Of a stretch of 64,000 bases of DNA, positions 1-12,447 are shown in pieces. Source of the DNA: Citrobacter amalonaticus (GTDB lineage Bacteria > Pseudomonadota > Gammaproteobacteria > Enterobacterales > Enterobacteriaceae); the NCBI GenBank assembly GCA_028994555.1, contig JARDVN010000001.1, forward strand, positions 4,836,001-4,900,000, in the 5' to 3' direction. The notes under the pieces were generated by a model. It was not told the DNA's origin. It did no database searches and was given only the letters and a program-made list of their open reading frames with translations. Position 1 is the stretch's first letter; each line of letters opens with the position of its first letter. Made by a program: the position numbers and the translations under genes.

Positions 1-900
<900 letters not shown>

Positions 901-959
901 TTACTCCTGTCATGCCGGCTGAAACCGGATAGTGATTCTGTACTGTTGTCGCAATTATA

Positions 960-975
960 CTGTATGGTCATACAG
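960..975 (-). promoter_or_regulatory. LexA (SOS) box of recA
   Basis: CTGTATGGTCATACAG is a CTG-N10-CAG palindrome, flanked by TA on both sides (958-977). It matches the enterobacterial LexA consensus and sits just upstream of recA. It lies immediately beside the stop codon of pncC (978-980), so the operator fills the pncC-recA junction. Confidence 0.95.
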
Positions 976-977
976 TA

Positions 978-1475
978 TCAAGTATTTTGTAGAAATTGTT
1001 GCCACAGGGTCTGCAACGCATAAACCGTCGCTTGTCGACGCACCGCATCGCGGTCGCCGTGAAAGCATTCCCGACGGGTGATCCCTTCTCCGCTCACGCT
1101 GGCGAAGGCAAACCAGACGGTGCCGACCGGTTTCTCTTCGCTGCCGCCGTCCGGTCCGGCAATCCCGCTGATGGAAACGGCAAAATCGGCGCGTGCCGCT
1201 TTCAGCGCGCCAATCGCCATCTCAACCACCACCGACTCACTGACCGCACCGTGCTGTGCCAGCGTCTCTTCGCGCACGCCGATCATCTGCGATTTCGCTT
1301 CGTTACTGTAGGTGACAAAACCGCGTTCGAACCAGGCAGAACTGCCAGCGATATCGGTAATGGCTTTCGCCACCCAACCGCCGGTGCAGGACTCTGCGGT
1401 GGTCACCGTCGCACCACGCGCTTTTAGCGCCAGCCCGACCTGCTCACTTAGCTGCATCAGTTCACTGTCCGTCAT
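978..1475 (-). CDS. pncC: Nicotinamide-nucleotide amidase PncC (YgaD)
   Basis: PncC deamidates nicotinamide mononucleotide to nicotinate mononucleotide in pyridine-nucleotide salvage. The 165-residue protein is the full length of the stand-alone CinA C-terminal domain. Family signatures are visible: TTAESCTGG near residue 24, where the serine of ESCTGG is the presumed nucleophile, and SGIAGPDGG near residue 105. It lies upstream of recA on the same strand, about 80 bp away, as in E. coli. The reading frame is intact. Confidence 0.93.
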   Translation of the reverse strand: MTDSELMQLSEQVGLALKARGATVTTAESCTGGWVAKAITDIAGSSAWFERGFVTYSNEAKSQMIGVREETLAQHGAVSESVVVEMAIGALKAARADFAVSISGIAGPDGGSEEKPVGTVWFAFASVSGEGITRRECFHGDRDAVRRQATVYALQTLWQQFLQNT

Positions 1476-1584
1476 ATCAGCCTCTGTCAGTTAAAAAAAT
1501 ATGTCGGACAAGATAGCACTTTCCCAACAGAGATGGGGATGAGGTAACAAATTTACGAGGGGGATTCCGGAAAAACGAGTGAGA

Positions 1585-1610
1585 CCCAGGGAAGCCGAAG
1601 CAACCCTGGG
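1585..1610. other. Stem-loop downstream of mltB
   Basis: Inverted repeat with 7-bp arms CCCAGGG (1585-1591) and CCCTGGG (1604-1610) in the gap between pncC and mltB, just past the mltB stop. There is no clear T tract on the mltB strand, so a role as an intrinsic terminator is uncertain. Confidence 0.4.
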
Positions 1611-1619
1611 TAAAAACGG

Positions 1620-2700
1620 TTACTGCACGCGCGCCAGCGCCACTGCCTGCCCTAACTGCCACACCGCCATCGCGTAATGGGTGCTGTGGTTGTAACGGGT
1701 AATGGCATAGAAGTTCGGCAAACCGTACCAGTACTGGTATCCCGTACCGATATCCAGGCGCAACAAGCTCACCTGCTGATGGTTGCCCAGCGGCTGCTGC
1801 GGCGTTAATCCGGCAGCTGCCAGTTGCGAAGGGCTGTACTGCGTTTTAAAGCCATTCGCCAGCCCCGGTGCCTGGCCGTTCGCCATCACCGCCACCGCGT
1901 CGCCCTTCATCCAACCATGGGCTTTGAAGTAGTTCGCCACGCTGCCAATCGCATCGACCGGATCCCACAGGTTGATGTGTCCGTCGCCGTTGAAATCCAC
2001 CGCGTACTCTTTGTAGGAAGACGGCATGAACTGTCCGTAACCCATCGCGCCGGCAAAGGATCCTTTCAAATCTAACGGGTCATCCTGTTCGTTACGCGCC
2101 ATCAGCAGGAACGTTTCCAGCTCGCCAGAGAAATATTTCGCGCGGCGTGGGTAGTTAAACGACAGCGTCGCCAGCGCGTCCAGAATGCGCGTTTTCCCCA
2201 TCACGCGACCCCAGCGGGTTTCCACGCCAATAATGCCCACGATGATCTCCGGCGGAACGCCGTAAACCTGCCAGGCGCGGTTGAGCGCGTCTTCATACTG
2301 ATTCCAGAATGCCACGCCGTTTTGCACATTATCCGGAGTAATAAACTGTTTGCGATAGCGTAGCCATGCGCCATTAGGCCCGGCCGGCGGTTGCGTGGTC
2401 GGCGCCTGCCTGTCCATCAGACGTAAAACGTAGTCCAGACGCTTTGCCTGCGACAGAATCTCCTGCAGCTGCTGGCGGTTAAAACCATGCTTGTTCACCA
2501 TCTTGTCGATGAACTGCTGCGCATTCGGGTTGTTGGCAAAGTCGCCGCCCATCTGCATCACGTTGTGTTGCGGCTCAAGCAGGAAGCCGCCGGAAGGCGT
2601 ACCCGTTGTCGTTTGAGGCTCTTGAGGTTTCGGTTTGCTGCTACAGGCAGCCAGTAACACAAACAGGGGGGAGTAATGCTACGTAACGACGCTTGAACAT
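1620..2700 (-). CDS. mltB: Membrane-bound lytic murein transglycosylase B (one apparent frameshift)
   Basis: MltB is an outer-membrane lipoprotein that cleaves the MurNAc-GlcNAc bond of peptidoglycan, leaving 1,6-anhydro ends. The start MFKRRYVALLP is out of frame with the rest: a run of six G (2666-2671, plus strand) must be five to continue into the lipobox LLAACSS and the mature protein. Corrected length is about 359 residues, as in the family (E. coli 361). Catalytic-domain signatures are VGIIGVETRWG, with the glutamate as acid/base, and GAMGYGQFMPSSY. The break looks like a homopolymer error. Confidence 0.9.
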
Positions 2701-2880
2701 GAGACATCCATTAAACAGATTCAGCCAGAGGGAAGTATGGTAAAGCATCGCCCGCCATACAAGGAAGCGCCAACCGCGCTCCTTCACACAATATTTACGT
2801 ATCGCTTCCGGACGTTTGATCCTCAGCAGATTCTTTCTCACCTGCAAAAACTTTCAAATTAAAATATTTTACTTTCATTT

Positions 2881-2896
2881 TGAGATCAAAATAACA
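2881..2896 (+). promoter_or_regulatory. Candidate CRP site upstream of srlA
   Basis: TGAGATCAAAATAACA fits TGTGA-N6-TCACA at 8 of 10 conserved positions and lies about 75 bp upstream of the srlA start. The glucitol operon is catabolite-controlled in E. coli. The rest of the 2701-2971 gap is AT-rich promoter sequence between the divergent mltB and srlA. Confidence 0.5.
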
Positions 2897-2926
2897 CTTT
2901 TATTTCTTTCAATCTGATTAAAATAA

Positions 2927-4516
<1,590 letters not shown>

Positions 4517-4527
4517 GAGGGTTCGAC

Positions 4528-4890
4528 ATGACCGTTATTTATCAGACCACCATCACCCGTATCGGCCAGAGCGCGCCGGATGCCCTCTGCGATCAGATGC
4601 TGATTACCTTTCGTGAAGGCGCGCCTGCGGATATCGAGGAGTTTTGCTTTATCCATTGTCATGGCGAACTGAACGGCCCGCTGCAGCCCGGCGCGCAGTT
4701 CGAACTGGGCCAGCATCGTTATCCGGTCACCGCCGTTGGCAGCGTGGCCGAACAGAATTTACGTGAACTGGGGCATATCACCCTGCGCTTCGACGGACTG
4801 AGCGAAGCGGAATTTCCCGGCACCGTGCATGTCGCGGGGCCTGTACCGGACGATATCGCACCGGGCTGTATTTTGAAGTTTGTCGCTTAA
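4528..4890 (+). CDS. srlB: PTS glucitol/sorbitol EIIA component
   Basis: SrlB is the soluble EIIA protein that passes phosphate from HPr to the EIIB domain of SrlE. It has 120 residues (E. coli 123) and keeps the family pattern FCFIHCHGEL near residue 38, whose histidines include the likely phosphorylation site, and VTAVGSVAEQNLRELGH. It begins 11 bp after srlE with a GAGGG ribosome site and is followed 10 bp later by srlD. Confidence 0.94.
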   Translation: MTVIYQTTITRIGQSAPDALCDQMLITFREGAPADIEEFCFIHCHGELNGPLQPGAQFELGQHRYPVTAVGSVAEQNLRELGHITLRFDGLSEAEFPGTVHVAGPVPDDIAPGCILKFVA

Positions 4891-4900
4891 GGAGAGAAAA

Positions 4901-5681
4901 ATGAATCAGGTTGCCGTTGTCATTGGTGGAGGACAGACCCTGGGGGGCGTTCCTCAGCCGTGGGCTTGCAGCAGAAGGATATCGCGTTGCGGTGGTAGAT
5001 ATTCAGAGTGATAAAGCCGCAAACGTTGCACAGGAGATTAACGCAGAATTTGGCGAAGGCATGGCCTATGGTTTTGGCGCCGACGCCACCAGCGAACAGA
5101 GCGTGCTTGCGCTCTCTCGCGGTGTGGATGAAATCTTTGGCCGCGTGGATCTGCTGGTTTACAGCGCCGGGATTGCGAAAGCGGCGTTTATCAGCGACTT
5201 CCAGCTCGGTGATTTTGACCGCTCGCTGCAGGTAAATCTGGTTGGCTACTTCCTGTGCGCACGTGAATTCTCCCGTCTGATGATCCGCGATGGTATTCAG
5301 GGACGTATTATCCAGATCAACTCCAAATCCGGTAAAGTGGGCAGCAAACACAATTCCGGCTACAGCGCGGCGAAGTTTGGCGGCGTGGGGTTAACGCAGT
5401 CGCTGGCGCTGGATCTGGCGGAATATGGTATTACCGTGCATTCGCTGATGCTCGGCAACCTGCTGAAGTCACCGATGTTCCAGTCGCTGCTGCCGCAGTA
5501 CGCCACCAAGCTGGGTATCGAGCCTGACGAAGTGGAGCAGTATTACATTGATAAGGTTCCGCTGAAGCGCGGCTGTGATTATCAGGATGTGCTGAACATG
5601 CTGTTATTCTATGCCAGCCAGAAAGCGTCGTACTGCACCGGGCAGTCGATCAACGTTACCGGTGGACAGGTGATGTTTTAA
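4901..5681 (+). CDS. srlD: Sorbitol-6-phosphate 2-dehydrogenase (one apparent frameshift)
   Basis: SrlD oxidises D-glucitol-6-phosphate to fructose-6-phosphate with NAD+, linking sorbitol uptake to glycolysis. It is a short-chain dehydrogenase with Rossmann motif GGGQTLG at residues 9-15 and active-site YSAAKFG (Y-x3-K) near residue 154. The ATG at 4901 has GGAG ten bases upstream and opens MNQVAVVIGGGQTLG. Six G at 4942-4947 must be five to continue into AFLSRGLAAEG. The corrected product is 259 residues, exactly the family length. Confidence 0.93.
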
Positions 5682-5689
5682 TGGATGTC

Positions 5690-5754
5690 GCCCGGTGGCG
5701 CTACGCTTACCGGGCCTACCCGCAGACCAGATAAGGTGAAACCGCCATCTGGCA
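5690..5754. repeat. REP/BIME element between srlD and gutM
   Basis: A stem with arms GCCCGGT and ACCGGGC (5690-5715) plus a second partial REP ending near CCGCCATCTGGC. This is the usual enterobacterial repetitive extragenic palindrome, placed inside the srl operon where it may stabilise the upstream mRNA. Confidence 0.75.
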
Positions 5755-5772
5755 AAATAAAAGGAACACATT

Positions 5773-6132
5773 ATGGTATCTGCACTCGTTACTGTCGCTG
5801 TCATTGCCTGGTGTGCGCAACTGGCGCTGGGATACTGGCAAATATCACGCTTTAACAAAGCGTTTGACCAACTTTGCCTGCAAGGACGTGTCGGCGTAGG
5901 CCGTTCCGGAGGACGCTTTAAACCCCGCGTTGTGGTCGCCGTCGCCCTCAATGACGATGAGCGAGTGACCGATACGTTGTTTATGAAAGGTCTCACCGTA
6001 TTCGCCAGACCAGGAAAAATCGCCGACATTCAGGGCAAACATCTTAATGAATTACAGCCTGATGTGATCTTTCCCCATGATCCGCTATCGCAGAATGCAC
6101 TATCATTGGCGCTTAATCTGAAACATGGGTAA
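5773..6132 (+). CDS. gutM: Glucitol operon activator GutM (SrlM)
   Basis: GutM is the co-regulator of the glucitol operon and acts with the repressor SrlR. The 119-residue protein has the family length, with a hydrophobic N-terminal segment (residues 2-22) followed by a soluble part containing GRVGVGRSGGRFKPRVVVAV. It starts after a REP element and is followed by srlR 68 bp later. Identification rests on sequence recall and operon position. Confidence 0.9.
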   Translation: MVSALVTVAVIAWCAQLALGYWQISRFNKAFDQLCLQGRVGVGRSGGRFKPRVVVAVALNDDERVTDTLFMKGLTVFARPGKIADIQGKHLNELQPDVIFPHDPLSQNALSLALNLKHG

Positions 6133-6200
6133 TTTCGTTGTGAATGCTATTAGCTTGCGAAATTATCATTTCGCAAATTTAATTCAGGGTTATTTCGCCT

Positions 6201-6974
6201 ATGAAACCTCGTCAGCGTCAGGCCGCCATTCTGGAGCATCTGCAAAAACAGGGTAAAAGCTCTGTGGAAGAACTGGCCCAGTACTTTGACACCACGGGCA
6301 CGACCATTCGCAAAGATCTTGTCGTTCTGGAAAATGCCGGTACCGTCATTCGCACCTATGGCGGCGTGATGTTAAATAAAGATGAGTCCGATCCGCCTAT
6401 CGATCACAAAACGCTGATCAATACGCATAAGAAAGAGCGTATTGCTGAAGCTGCGGTCCGCTTTATCCACGATGGCGACTCCATCATTCTGGATGCCGGC
6501 AGTACCGTGCTACAAATGGTGCCGATGCTTACCCGCTTTAGCAATATCACCGTCATGACCAACAGCCTGCACATCGTCAACGCGCTGTCCGAATTAGACA
6601 ACGAACAAACCATCCTGATGCCGGGCGGCACATTCCGTAAAAAATCGGCCTCATTTCACGGACAACTGGCCGAAAACGCCTTCGAGCAGTTCAGTTTTGA
6701 TAAACTCTTCATGGGCACCGACGGCATTGATCTCAACGCTGGCGTAACCACCTTTAATGAGGTCTACACCGTCAGTAAAGCGATGTGCAATGCCGCTCGC
6801 GAAGTGATCCTGATGGCGGATTCATCGAAATTTGGCCGCAAGAGTCCGAATGTTGTGTGCAGTCTGGAAAGCGTCGACAAACTGATTACCGACGCGGGTA
6901 TTGATCCCGCATTTCGTCAGGCGCTGGAAGAGAAAGGGATTACAGTTATCATAACCGGAGAAACCAATGAGTGA
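6201..6974 (+). CDS. srlR: Glucitol operon repressor, DeoR family
   Basis: SrlR represses the srl operon in the absence of glucitol. The 257 residues include the DeoR-type winged helix-turn-helix at residues 1-57 ([14 protein letters not shown], then [21 protein letters not shown]) and the sugar-phosphate sensor domain with [11 protein letters not shown] and FMGTDGID. It overlaps gutQ by eight bases. Confidence 0.95.
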   Translation: MKPRQRQAAILEHLQKQGKSSVEELAQYFDTTGTTIRKDLVVLENAGTVIRTYGGVMLNKDESDPPIDHKTLINTHKKERIAEAAVRFIHDGDSIILDAGSTVLQMVPMLTRFSNITVMTNSLHIVNALSELDNEQTILMPGGTFRKKSASFHGQLAENAFEQFSFDKLFMGTDGIDLNAGVTTFNEVYTVSKAMCNAAREVILMADSSKFGRKSPNVVCSLESVDKLITDAGIDPAFRQALEEKGITVIITGETNE

Positions 6975-7932
6975 TGCACTACTGAACGCGGGCCGTCAGA
7001 CGTTAATGCTGGAATTACAGGAAGCAAGCCGTCTGCCGGAACGTCTGGGCGATGATTTTGTCCGTGCCGCCAATACCATTATCCAGTGTGAAGGCAAAGT
7101 GATTGTCTCGGGTATCGGCAAATCGGGCCATATTGGTAAGAAAATCGCCGCGACGCTCGCCAGTACCGGCACCCCGGCCTTTTTTGTTCATCCTGCCGAA
7201 GCGCTGCATGGCGATCTGGGTATGATCGAAAGCCGCGACGTGATGTTGTTTATCTCCTATTCCGGCGGCGCAAAAGAGCTGGATCTCATCATCCCGCGTC
7301 TGGAAGATAAATCCATCGCCCTGCTGGCAATGACCGGTAAACCCAATTCACCGCTGGGTCTGGCGGCGAAGGCCGTTCTGGATATCTCCGTTGAGCGCGA
7401 AGCCTGCCCAATGCACCTGGCGCCGACCTCCAGCACCGTCAATACCCTGATGTTGGGCGACGCGCTGGCAATGGCGGTCATGCAAGCGCGCGGCTTCAAT
7501 GAAGAAGATTTTGCCCGCTCACATCCGGCTGGCGCGCTGGGCGCACGTCTGCTCAATAAAGTGCATCACCTGATGCGCCGTGACGACGCCGTCCCACAGG
7601 TTCAGCTCGCAACCAGCGTGATGGACGCGATGCTGGAATTAAGCCGTACCGGTCTGGGTCTGGTCGCCGTTTGCGACGATCAGATGCAGGTGAAAGGCGT
7701 CTTTACCGACGGCGACCTGCGTCGCTGGCTGGTCGGCGGCGGCGCGCTCGCTACGCAGGTCAGTGAAGCGATGACCCAGAACGGCATCACCTTGCAGTCA
7801 GAAAGTCGGGCGATTGATGCCAAAGAGCTGCTGATGAAGCGCAAAATCACTGCCGCACCGGTGGTGGATGAGAACGGAAAACTGACTGGCGCCATCAACC
7901 TGCAGGATTTCTATCAGGCCGGGATACTCTAA
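6967..7932 (+). CDS. gutQ: Arabinose-5-phosphate isomerase GutQ
   Basis: GutQ interconverts D-ribulose-5-phosphate and D-arabinose-5-phosphate, a paralogue of KdsD. The 321-residue protein has an N-terminal SIS domain ([22 protein letters not shown] near residue 41; [12 protein letters not shown]) and two C-terminal CBS domains (residues ~205-321). It is the last gene of the glucitol operon. Its TAA stop (7930-7932) overlaps the natural stop of the convergent norR (7929-7931). Confidence 0.95.
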   Translation: MSDALLNAGRQTLMLELQEASRLPERLGDDFVRAANTIIQCEGKVIVSGIGKSGHIGKKIAATLASTGTPAFFVHPAEALHGDLGMIESRDVMLFISYSGGAKELDLIIPRLEDKSIALLAMTGKPNSPLGLAAKAVLDISVEREACPMHLAPTSSTVNTLMLGDALAMAVMQARGFNEEDFARSHPAGALGARLLNKVHHLMRRDDAVPQVQLATSVMDAMLELSRTGLGLVAVCDDQMQVKGVFTDGDLRRWLVGGGALATQVSEAMTQNGITLQSESRAIDAKELLMKRKITAAPVVDENGKLTGAINLQDFYQAGIL

Positions 7933-9446
7933 TCCTTCAGCCCCAGACGCTTCGCCAGCCGGTGCAGGTTGGCGACGTCCGTTTCAAGCGCCCGCGCGCT
8001 GGCCGCCCAGTTGTGATTATTTTGCGCCAGCGCCTAGCGAATCATCTCCCGCTGGAACGTCTCCGTCGCATCACGCAGATTGTGATTGCGCGGTAAATCC
8101 GCTGTCACTTCCGGCTGCGGCATCATTGCCTCCTCCTGCAGCGCGAAATGCTGCGCTTCCAGTACCACTTCGTCTGCGGATCGGGTCGCTCGCGCCAGCA
8201 CCACCGCTCGATGTATCGCATGTTCCAGTTCACGCACGTTACCCGGCCAGCCGTAATTCAGCAGATGGCGACGCGCACCTGGGCTGAGCACAACGCGGGA
8301 AAGCCCCAGTCGCAATCGACACTGCTCGCAAAAATAGCCCGCCAGCAACACCACATCTTCCCCACGCTCCCGTAGCGGAGGAACTAAAAGCGGAAACACG
8401 CTCAGACGATGAAAAAGATCGGCACGAAAACGGCCCGCCAGCACCTCTTCACGCAGATCGCGGTTGGTTGCCGCCAGCACCCGCACATCCACACGCAGGC
8501 TGCGATCATCGCCGACACGCTGAATATCACCATACTGCAATACGCGCAGCAGTTTGGCCTGTAGCGCCAGCGACAGCTCGCCAATTTCATCGAGAAACAA
8601 TGTGCCGTTATCGGCCATTTCAAACTTCCCGCTACGGTTGCTGATAGCCCCGGTAAACGCCCCTTTCACGTGACCAAACAATTCGCTCTCCGCCACGCTT
8701 TCCGGTAGTGCGGCACAGTTCAGATAAACTAACGGGTTAACGGCGCGGGGTGAGCCTTCATGAATCGCCTTCGCCACAAGTTCTTTTCCGGTGCCGGTTT
8801 CGCCACTGATCAACACGTTGAGATCGGAGCCTGCCACAATCTCAATCTCTTTTTTCAACTGCATCATGTTTGGCGAAAGACCAATCATCTGCGTCTCTTT
8901 TACCTGCCCGAAATCGGTACGCGACCCCGGCAGCATATTCTGGCTTTCCAGTTGTTCAATCAGCAGCGCATTGCTCAGCGCACCAGCGGCCAGCGCTGCG
9001 ATGAGCCGTAACTCTTCGTCGCTAAAGACGTCAAACTGATCCGGCTTCATGCCATCGAGGGTCAGCGCGCCGATCAGGTTTTGCCCGGCAAAAAGCGGCA
9101 ACCCAATGCAGGCGTGCACTTTCAGGCTCTCCTGACCAGGAATCAATCCGTCATACGGGTCAGGCAGGTCGCTGTCCGCCGGAAATCGCACCACGTCCCC
9201 GGCACGGGCAATGGCTTCGAGGCGCGGATGCCCTTCCAGGGTAAAACGCCTGCCCAGTACGTCACGCGCGAGACCGTCAATCGCCAGCGGGATAAACTGA
9301 CGCGCCTCATAGCGCAGCAGCGCAGAGGCGTCGCACTCCAGCACCTGGCGTAGCGTGGTGATCAGACGCTGAAAACGATCCTGATGCCCCACCCCGCGCT
9401 GTAATTCAATGGCGATCCCCGCCAGCACATCAACGGAAAAACTCAT
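7929..9446 (-). CDS. norR: Nitric-oxide-responsive sigma-54 activator NorR with internal amber codon
   Basis: NorR senses NO through a mononuclear iron in its N-terminal GAF domain and activates norVW with sigma-54 RNA polymerase. Domains are all recognisable: GAF (residues 1-170), AAA+ with [10 protein letters not shown] near 215 and the GAFTGA loop near 266, and a Fis-type HTH at the end. Reading starts at MSFSVDVLA. After residue 470 (...FQREMIR) there is an in-frame TAG at 8034-8036, where E. coli has CAG (Gln). The frame then continues as [11 protein letters not shown] through [12 protein letters not shown] to a stop at 7929. The full span would be 505 residues. The lesion is a C-to-T substitution, not an indel. 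Unless suppressed, it removes most of the DNA-binding helix-turn-helix. Confidence 0.9.
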
Positions 9447-9458
9447 GGCTACCTCATG

Positions 9459-9469
9459 GTCATTTTGAC
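9459..9469. promoter_or_regulatory. NorR binding site 1
   Basis: GTCATTTTGAC matches the NorR core GT-N7-AC. It is the first of three regularly placed sites in the norR-norV gap, nearest norR. Confidence 0.8.
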
Positions 9470-9479
9470 AATCCATAGT

Positions 9480-9490
9480 GTCATATTGAC
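9480..9490. promoter_or_regulatory. NorR binding site 2
   Basis: GTCATATTGAC, GT-N7-AC core, starting 21 bp after site 1, two helical turns away. Confidence 0.8.
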
Positions 9491-9503
9491 AGCGTTCATA
9501 ACA

Positions 9504-9514
9504 GTCATTTTGAC
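9504..9514. promoter_or_regulatory. NorR binding site 3
   Basis: GTCATTTTGAC, identical to site 1 and starting 24 bp after site 2. Three such enhancer sites upstream of norV are the arrangement known from E. coli. Confidence 0.8.
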
Positions 9515-9569
9515 TACCATTTAATGAGTATTCACGCATAACAACATGATTATCAATGAAATAAAAAAC

Positions 9570-9585
9570 TGGCACGCAACCTGCA
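9570..9585 (+). promoter_or_regulatory. Sigma-54 promoter of norVW
   Basis: TGGCACGCAACCTGCA carries the -24 GG (TGGCAC) and -12 GC (CTGCA) elements with correct spacing. It lies about 50 bp before the norV start and about 55 bp from the last NorR site. Confidence 0.85.
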
Positions 9586-9633
9586 CTAAGCAAGACAACG
9601 TATTTAAACCATGCTGAATTAATTGAGGTTGTT

Positions 9634-11082
9634 ATGTCTATTCTGGTTAAAAATAATATACATTGGGTTGGCCAACGTGACTGGGAAGTGCGTGATTTCC
9701 ACGGAACCGAATACAAAACGCTGCGCGGCAGCAGCTACAACAGCTATCTCATCCGCGAAGAAAAAAATATCCTGATCGATACCGTCGATCATAAATTCAG
9801 CCGTGAGTTTGTGCAGAACCTGCGTAATGAAATCGACCTCGCCGACATCGACTACATCATTATTAACCATGCGGAGGAAGATCACGCCGGGGCACTGACC
9901 GAACTGATGACGCAGATCCCGGATACCCCTATCTACTGTACCGCCAACGCAATTGACTCGATTACTGGTCACCACCACCATCCGGAGTGGAATTTTAACG
10001 TCGTGAAAACCGGCGATACGCTGGACATTGGCAACGGCAAACAGTTGATCTTCGTGGAAACCCCAATGCTGCACTGGCCGGACAGCATGATGACCTACAT
10101 GACCGGCGACGCAGTGCTGTTCAGTAATGACGCCTTCGGTCAGCACTACTGCGATGAACGTCTGTTTAACGATGAAGTGGATCAAACCGAACTGTTCGAG
10201 CAGTGCCAGCGCTACTACGCCAATATCCTCACGCCATTCAGCCGTCTGGTGACACCGAAAATTACTGAAATCCTCGGATTCAACCTGCCGGTGGATATGA
10301 TTGCCACCTCACACGGCGTGGTCTGGCGCGATAATCCGACCCAGATTGTTGAGCTGTATCTGAAATGGGCGGCGGATTATCAAGAAGATCGCATCACAAT
10401 CTTCTACGACACCATGTCCAATAACACCCGCATGATGGCGGATGCGATTGCGCAGGGAATTAACGAAGTCGACCCGAACGTGGCGGTGAAAATCTTTAAC
10501 GTCGCCCGTAGTGATAAAAACGAAATCCTGACCAACGTTTTCCGCTCTAAAGGCGTGCTGGTCGGCACCTCCACCATGAACAACGTGATGATGCCGAAAA
10601 TTGCCGGTCTGGTGGAAGAGATGACCGGGCTGCGTTTTCGTAACAAACGCGCCAGCGCTTTTGGCTCCCACGGCTGGAGCGGCGGAGCGGTTGACCGCTT
10701 ATCCACCCGTTTACAGGACGCCGGTTTTGAGATGTCGCTCAGCCTGAAGGCCAAATGGCGTCCGGATCTGGATGCGCTGGAACTGTGCCGCCAGCACGGT
10801 CGGGACATTGCCCGTCAGTGGGCGCTCGCGCCGTTGCCGGAAGCGACAGTGAAAGCGACAACCAAAGAAGAAGCATGCGCCTGCGCCGCCGCAGCGGCAG
10901 CCGACCTCGGCCCGAGCATGCAGTGCAGCGTATGCCAGTGGATTTACGATCCGACAAAAGGTGAACCGTTGCAGGACGTCGCCCCAGGTACGCCGTGGAG
11001 CGACGTGCCGGACAACTTCCTGTGTCCGGAATGTTCGTTAGGCAAAGACGTCTTCGACGTGCTGGCTACGGAGGCAAAATGA
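9634..11082 (+). CDS. norV: Anaerobic nitric oxide reductase flavorubredoxin
   Basis: NorV reduces NO to N2O under anaerobic conditions in the cytoplasm. The 482 residues show a beta-lactamase-like di-iron domain with the ligand motif HAEEDHAG near residue 79 and SNDAFGQHY near 165, a flavodoxin domain ([17 protein letters not shown] near 255), an alanine- and cysteine-rich linker ([13 protein letters not shown] near 415), and a C-terminal rubredoxin with [10 protein letters not shown] and CPEC iron ligands. Its stop overlaps the norW start (ATGA). Confidence 0.96.
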   Translation: MSILVKNNIHWVGQRDWEVRDFHGTEYKTLRGSSYNSYLIREEKNILIDTVDHKFSREFVQNLRNEIDLADIDYIIINHAEEDHAGALTELMTQIPDTPIYCTANAIDSITGHHHHPEWNFNVVKTGDTLDIGNGKQLIFVETPMLHWPDSMMTYMTGDAVLFSNDAFGQHYCDERLFNDEVDQTELFEQCQRYYANILTPFSRLVTPKITEILGFNLPVDMIATSHGVVWRDNPTQIVELYLKWAADYQEDRITIFYDTMSNNTRMMADAIAQGINEVDPNVAVKIFNVARSDKNEILTNVFRSKGVLVGTSTMNNVMMPKIAGLVEEMTGLRFRNKRASAFGSHGWSGGAVDRLSTRLQDAGFEMSLSLKAKWRPDLDALELCRQHGRDIARQWALAPLPEATVKATTKEEACACAAAAAADLGPSMQCSVCQWIYDPTKGEPLQDVAPGTPWSDVPDNFLCPECSLGKDVFDVLATEAK

Positions 11083-12212
11083 GCCGGGGAATCGTCATCA
11101 TTGGTTCGGGCTTCGCCGCCCGCCAGTTAGTCAAAAACATTCGTAAACAGGATGCGGATATCCCGTTAACCCTGATTGCGGCTGACAGCATGGATGAGTA
11201 CAACAAGCCCGATCTCAGTCATGTGATAAGCCAGGGGCTGCACGCCGACGATCTCAGCCGTCAGTCGGCGGGAGAGTTTGCTGAACAGTTCAATCTGCGT
11301 CTGTTTCCTCATACCTGGGTCACCGACATTGATGCCGATGCCCACGTGCTGAAAAGCCAGGACAAGCAGTGGCAGTACGACAAACTGGTGCTGGCTACGG
11401 GCGCTGCGGCCTTTGTTCCTCCAATAGCAGGACGTGAGTTAATGCTCACATTGAACAGCCAGCAGGAATATCGCGCCTGCGAAACGCAACTGCGCGATGC
11501 CCAACGGGTGCTGATTGTCGGCGGCGGGTTGATTGGAACTGAACTGGCGATGGATTTCTGCCGCGCAGGTAAAGCGGTCACGCTGATAGATAACGCCGCC
11601 AGCCTGCTCGCCTCGCTGATGCCACCGGAAGTGAGCAGTCGCTTACAGCATCGTCTTACCGATATGGGCGTACACCTGTTGCTGAAATCACAGTTACAAG
11701 GGCTGGAGAAAACCGCATCAGGAATTCGCGCCACCTTTGATCGCCAACGCAGCATTGAGGTTGATGCGGTGATTGCCGCCACGGGTCTGCGCCCGGAAAC
11801 GGCGCTGGCACGTCGCGCCGGTTTAACCCTCAACCGCGGCGTTTGCGTCGACAGCTACCTGCAAACCAGCCACCCGGATATTTATGCGCTTGGCGACTGC
11901 GCGGAGATCAACGGTCAGGTGCTACCGTTCCTGCAGCCCATTCAGCTCAGCGCGATGTATCTGGCGAAAAATCTGCTCGGCGGCAACACGCCGCTGAAGC
12001 TGCCTGCCATGTTAGTCAAAATCAAAACGCCGGAATTGCCGCTGCATCTGGCAGGGGAAACCCAGCGTCGCGATCTGAACTGGCACATTGCCGCAGAATC
12101 TGACGGCATGGTGGCCAAAGGGATAAACGGAGAAGGTCAGCTCTGCGCCTTCGTGGTCAGCGAAGACCGGATGAAGGAGGCTTTCGCCCTGCTTAAAACG
12201 TTGCCCCTGTAG
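11079..12212 (+). CDS. norW: Flavorubredoxin reductase NorW
   Basis: NorW is the FAD enzyme that passes electrons from NADH to the rubredoxin domain of NorV. The chosen start [18 protein letters not shown] at 11079 overlaps norV by four bases and gives 377 residues, the E. coli length. A longer upstream start in the same frame is rejected because it would lie inside norV. The FAD motif GSGFAA (residues 9-14), NADH motif [11 protein letters not shown] (near 149) and IYALGDCAE (near 270) are all present. Confidence 0.95.
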   Translation: MSRGIVIIGSGFAARQLVKNIRKQDADIPLTLIAADSMDEYNKPDLSHVISQGLHADDLSRQSAGEFAEQFNLRLFPHTWVTDIDADAHVLKSQDKQWQYDKLVLATGAAAFVPPIAGRELMLTLNSQQEYRACETQLRDAQRVLIVGGGLIGTELAMDFCRAGKAVTLIDNAASLLASLMPPEVSSRLQHRLTDMGVHLLLKSQLQGLEKTASGIRATFDRQRSIEVDAVIAATGLRPETALARRAGLTLNRGVCVDSYLQTSHPDIYALGDCAEINGQVLPFLQPIQLSAMYLAKNLLGGNTPLKLPAMLVKIKTPELPLHLAGETQRRDLNWHIAAESDGMVAKGINGEGQLCAFVVSEDRMKEAFALLKTLPL

Positions 12213-12245
12213 GCCGGAGAAGACGCTCTGCGTCGACATCCGGCG
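12210..12245. repeat. REP element after norW
   Basis: A palindrome starting in the norW stop codon with TAGGCCGGA and ending in CATCCGGCG. It is followed 60 bp later by an intrinsic terminator. Confidence 0.6.
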
Positions 12246-12304
12246 ATATCACCACTGATTGATTAACCTCACGCACACGGAAGTGCGATATTGCTTGTCG
12301 TTTC

Positions 12305-12330
12305 GCCCCGCCTGCCCCGGGGCTTTTTTT
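12305..12330 (+). terminator. Intrinsic terminator downstream of norVW
   Basis: GC-rich stem GCCCCG / CGGGGC (12306-12323) followed directly by seven T (12324-12330). It marks the end of the norVW transcript and lies just left of the Rhs insertion. Confidence 0.8.
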
Positions 12331-12447
12331 ATGCTCCCGCCTAAACGTTTTCCGAATCCGGGCTATATTGCTCTCCCCTCGCAGTTTTTTTCCCTGATGC
12401 CGACTTAAGGTAATCCTTCTGATTTTTATGCAAAAAAGGAACTGAGC

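Noticed and set aside
1585..1610. Intrinsic terminator of mltB
   Set aside because: The hairpin is good but no T tract follows on the mltB strand, so it is listed only as a stem-loop.
2641..2847. Open frame starting upstream of mltB on the minus strand
   Set aside because: Its last part is the true mltB start (MFKRRYVALLP) in the wrong frame after one extra base; the upstream portion is intergenic.
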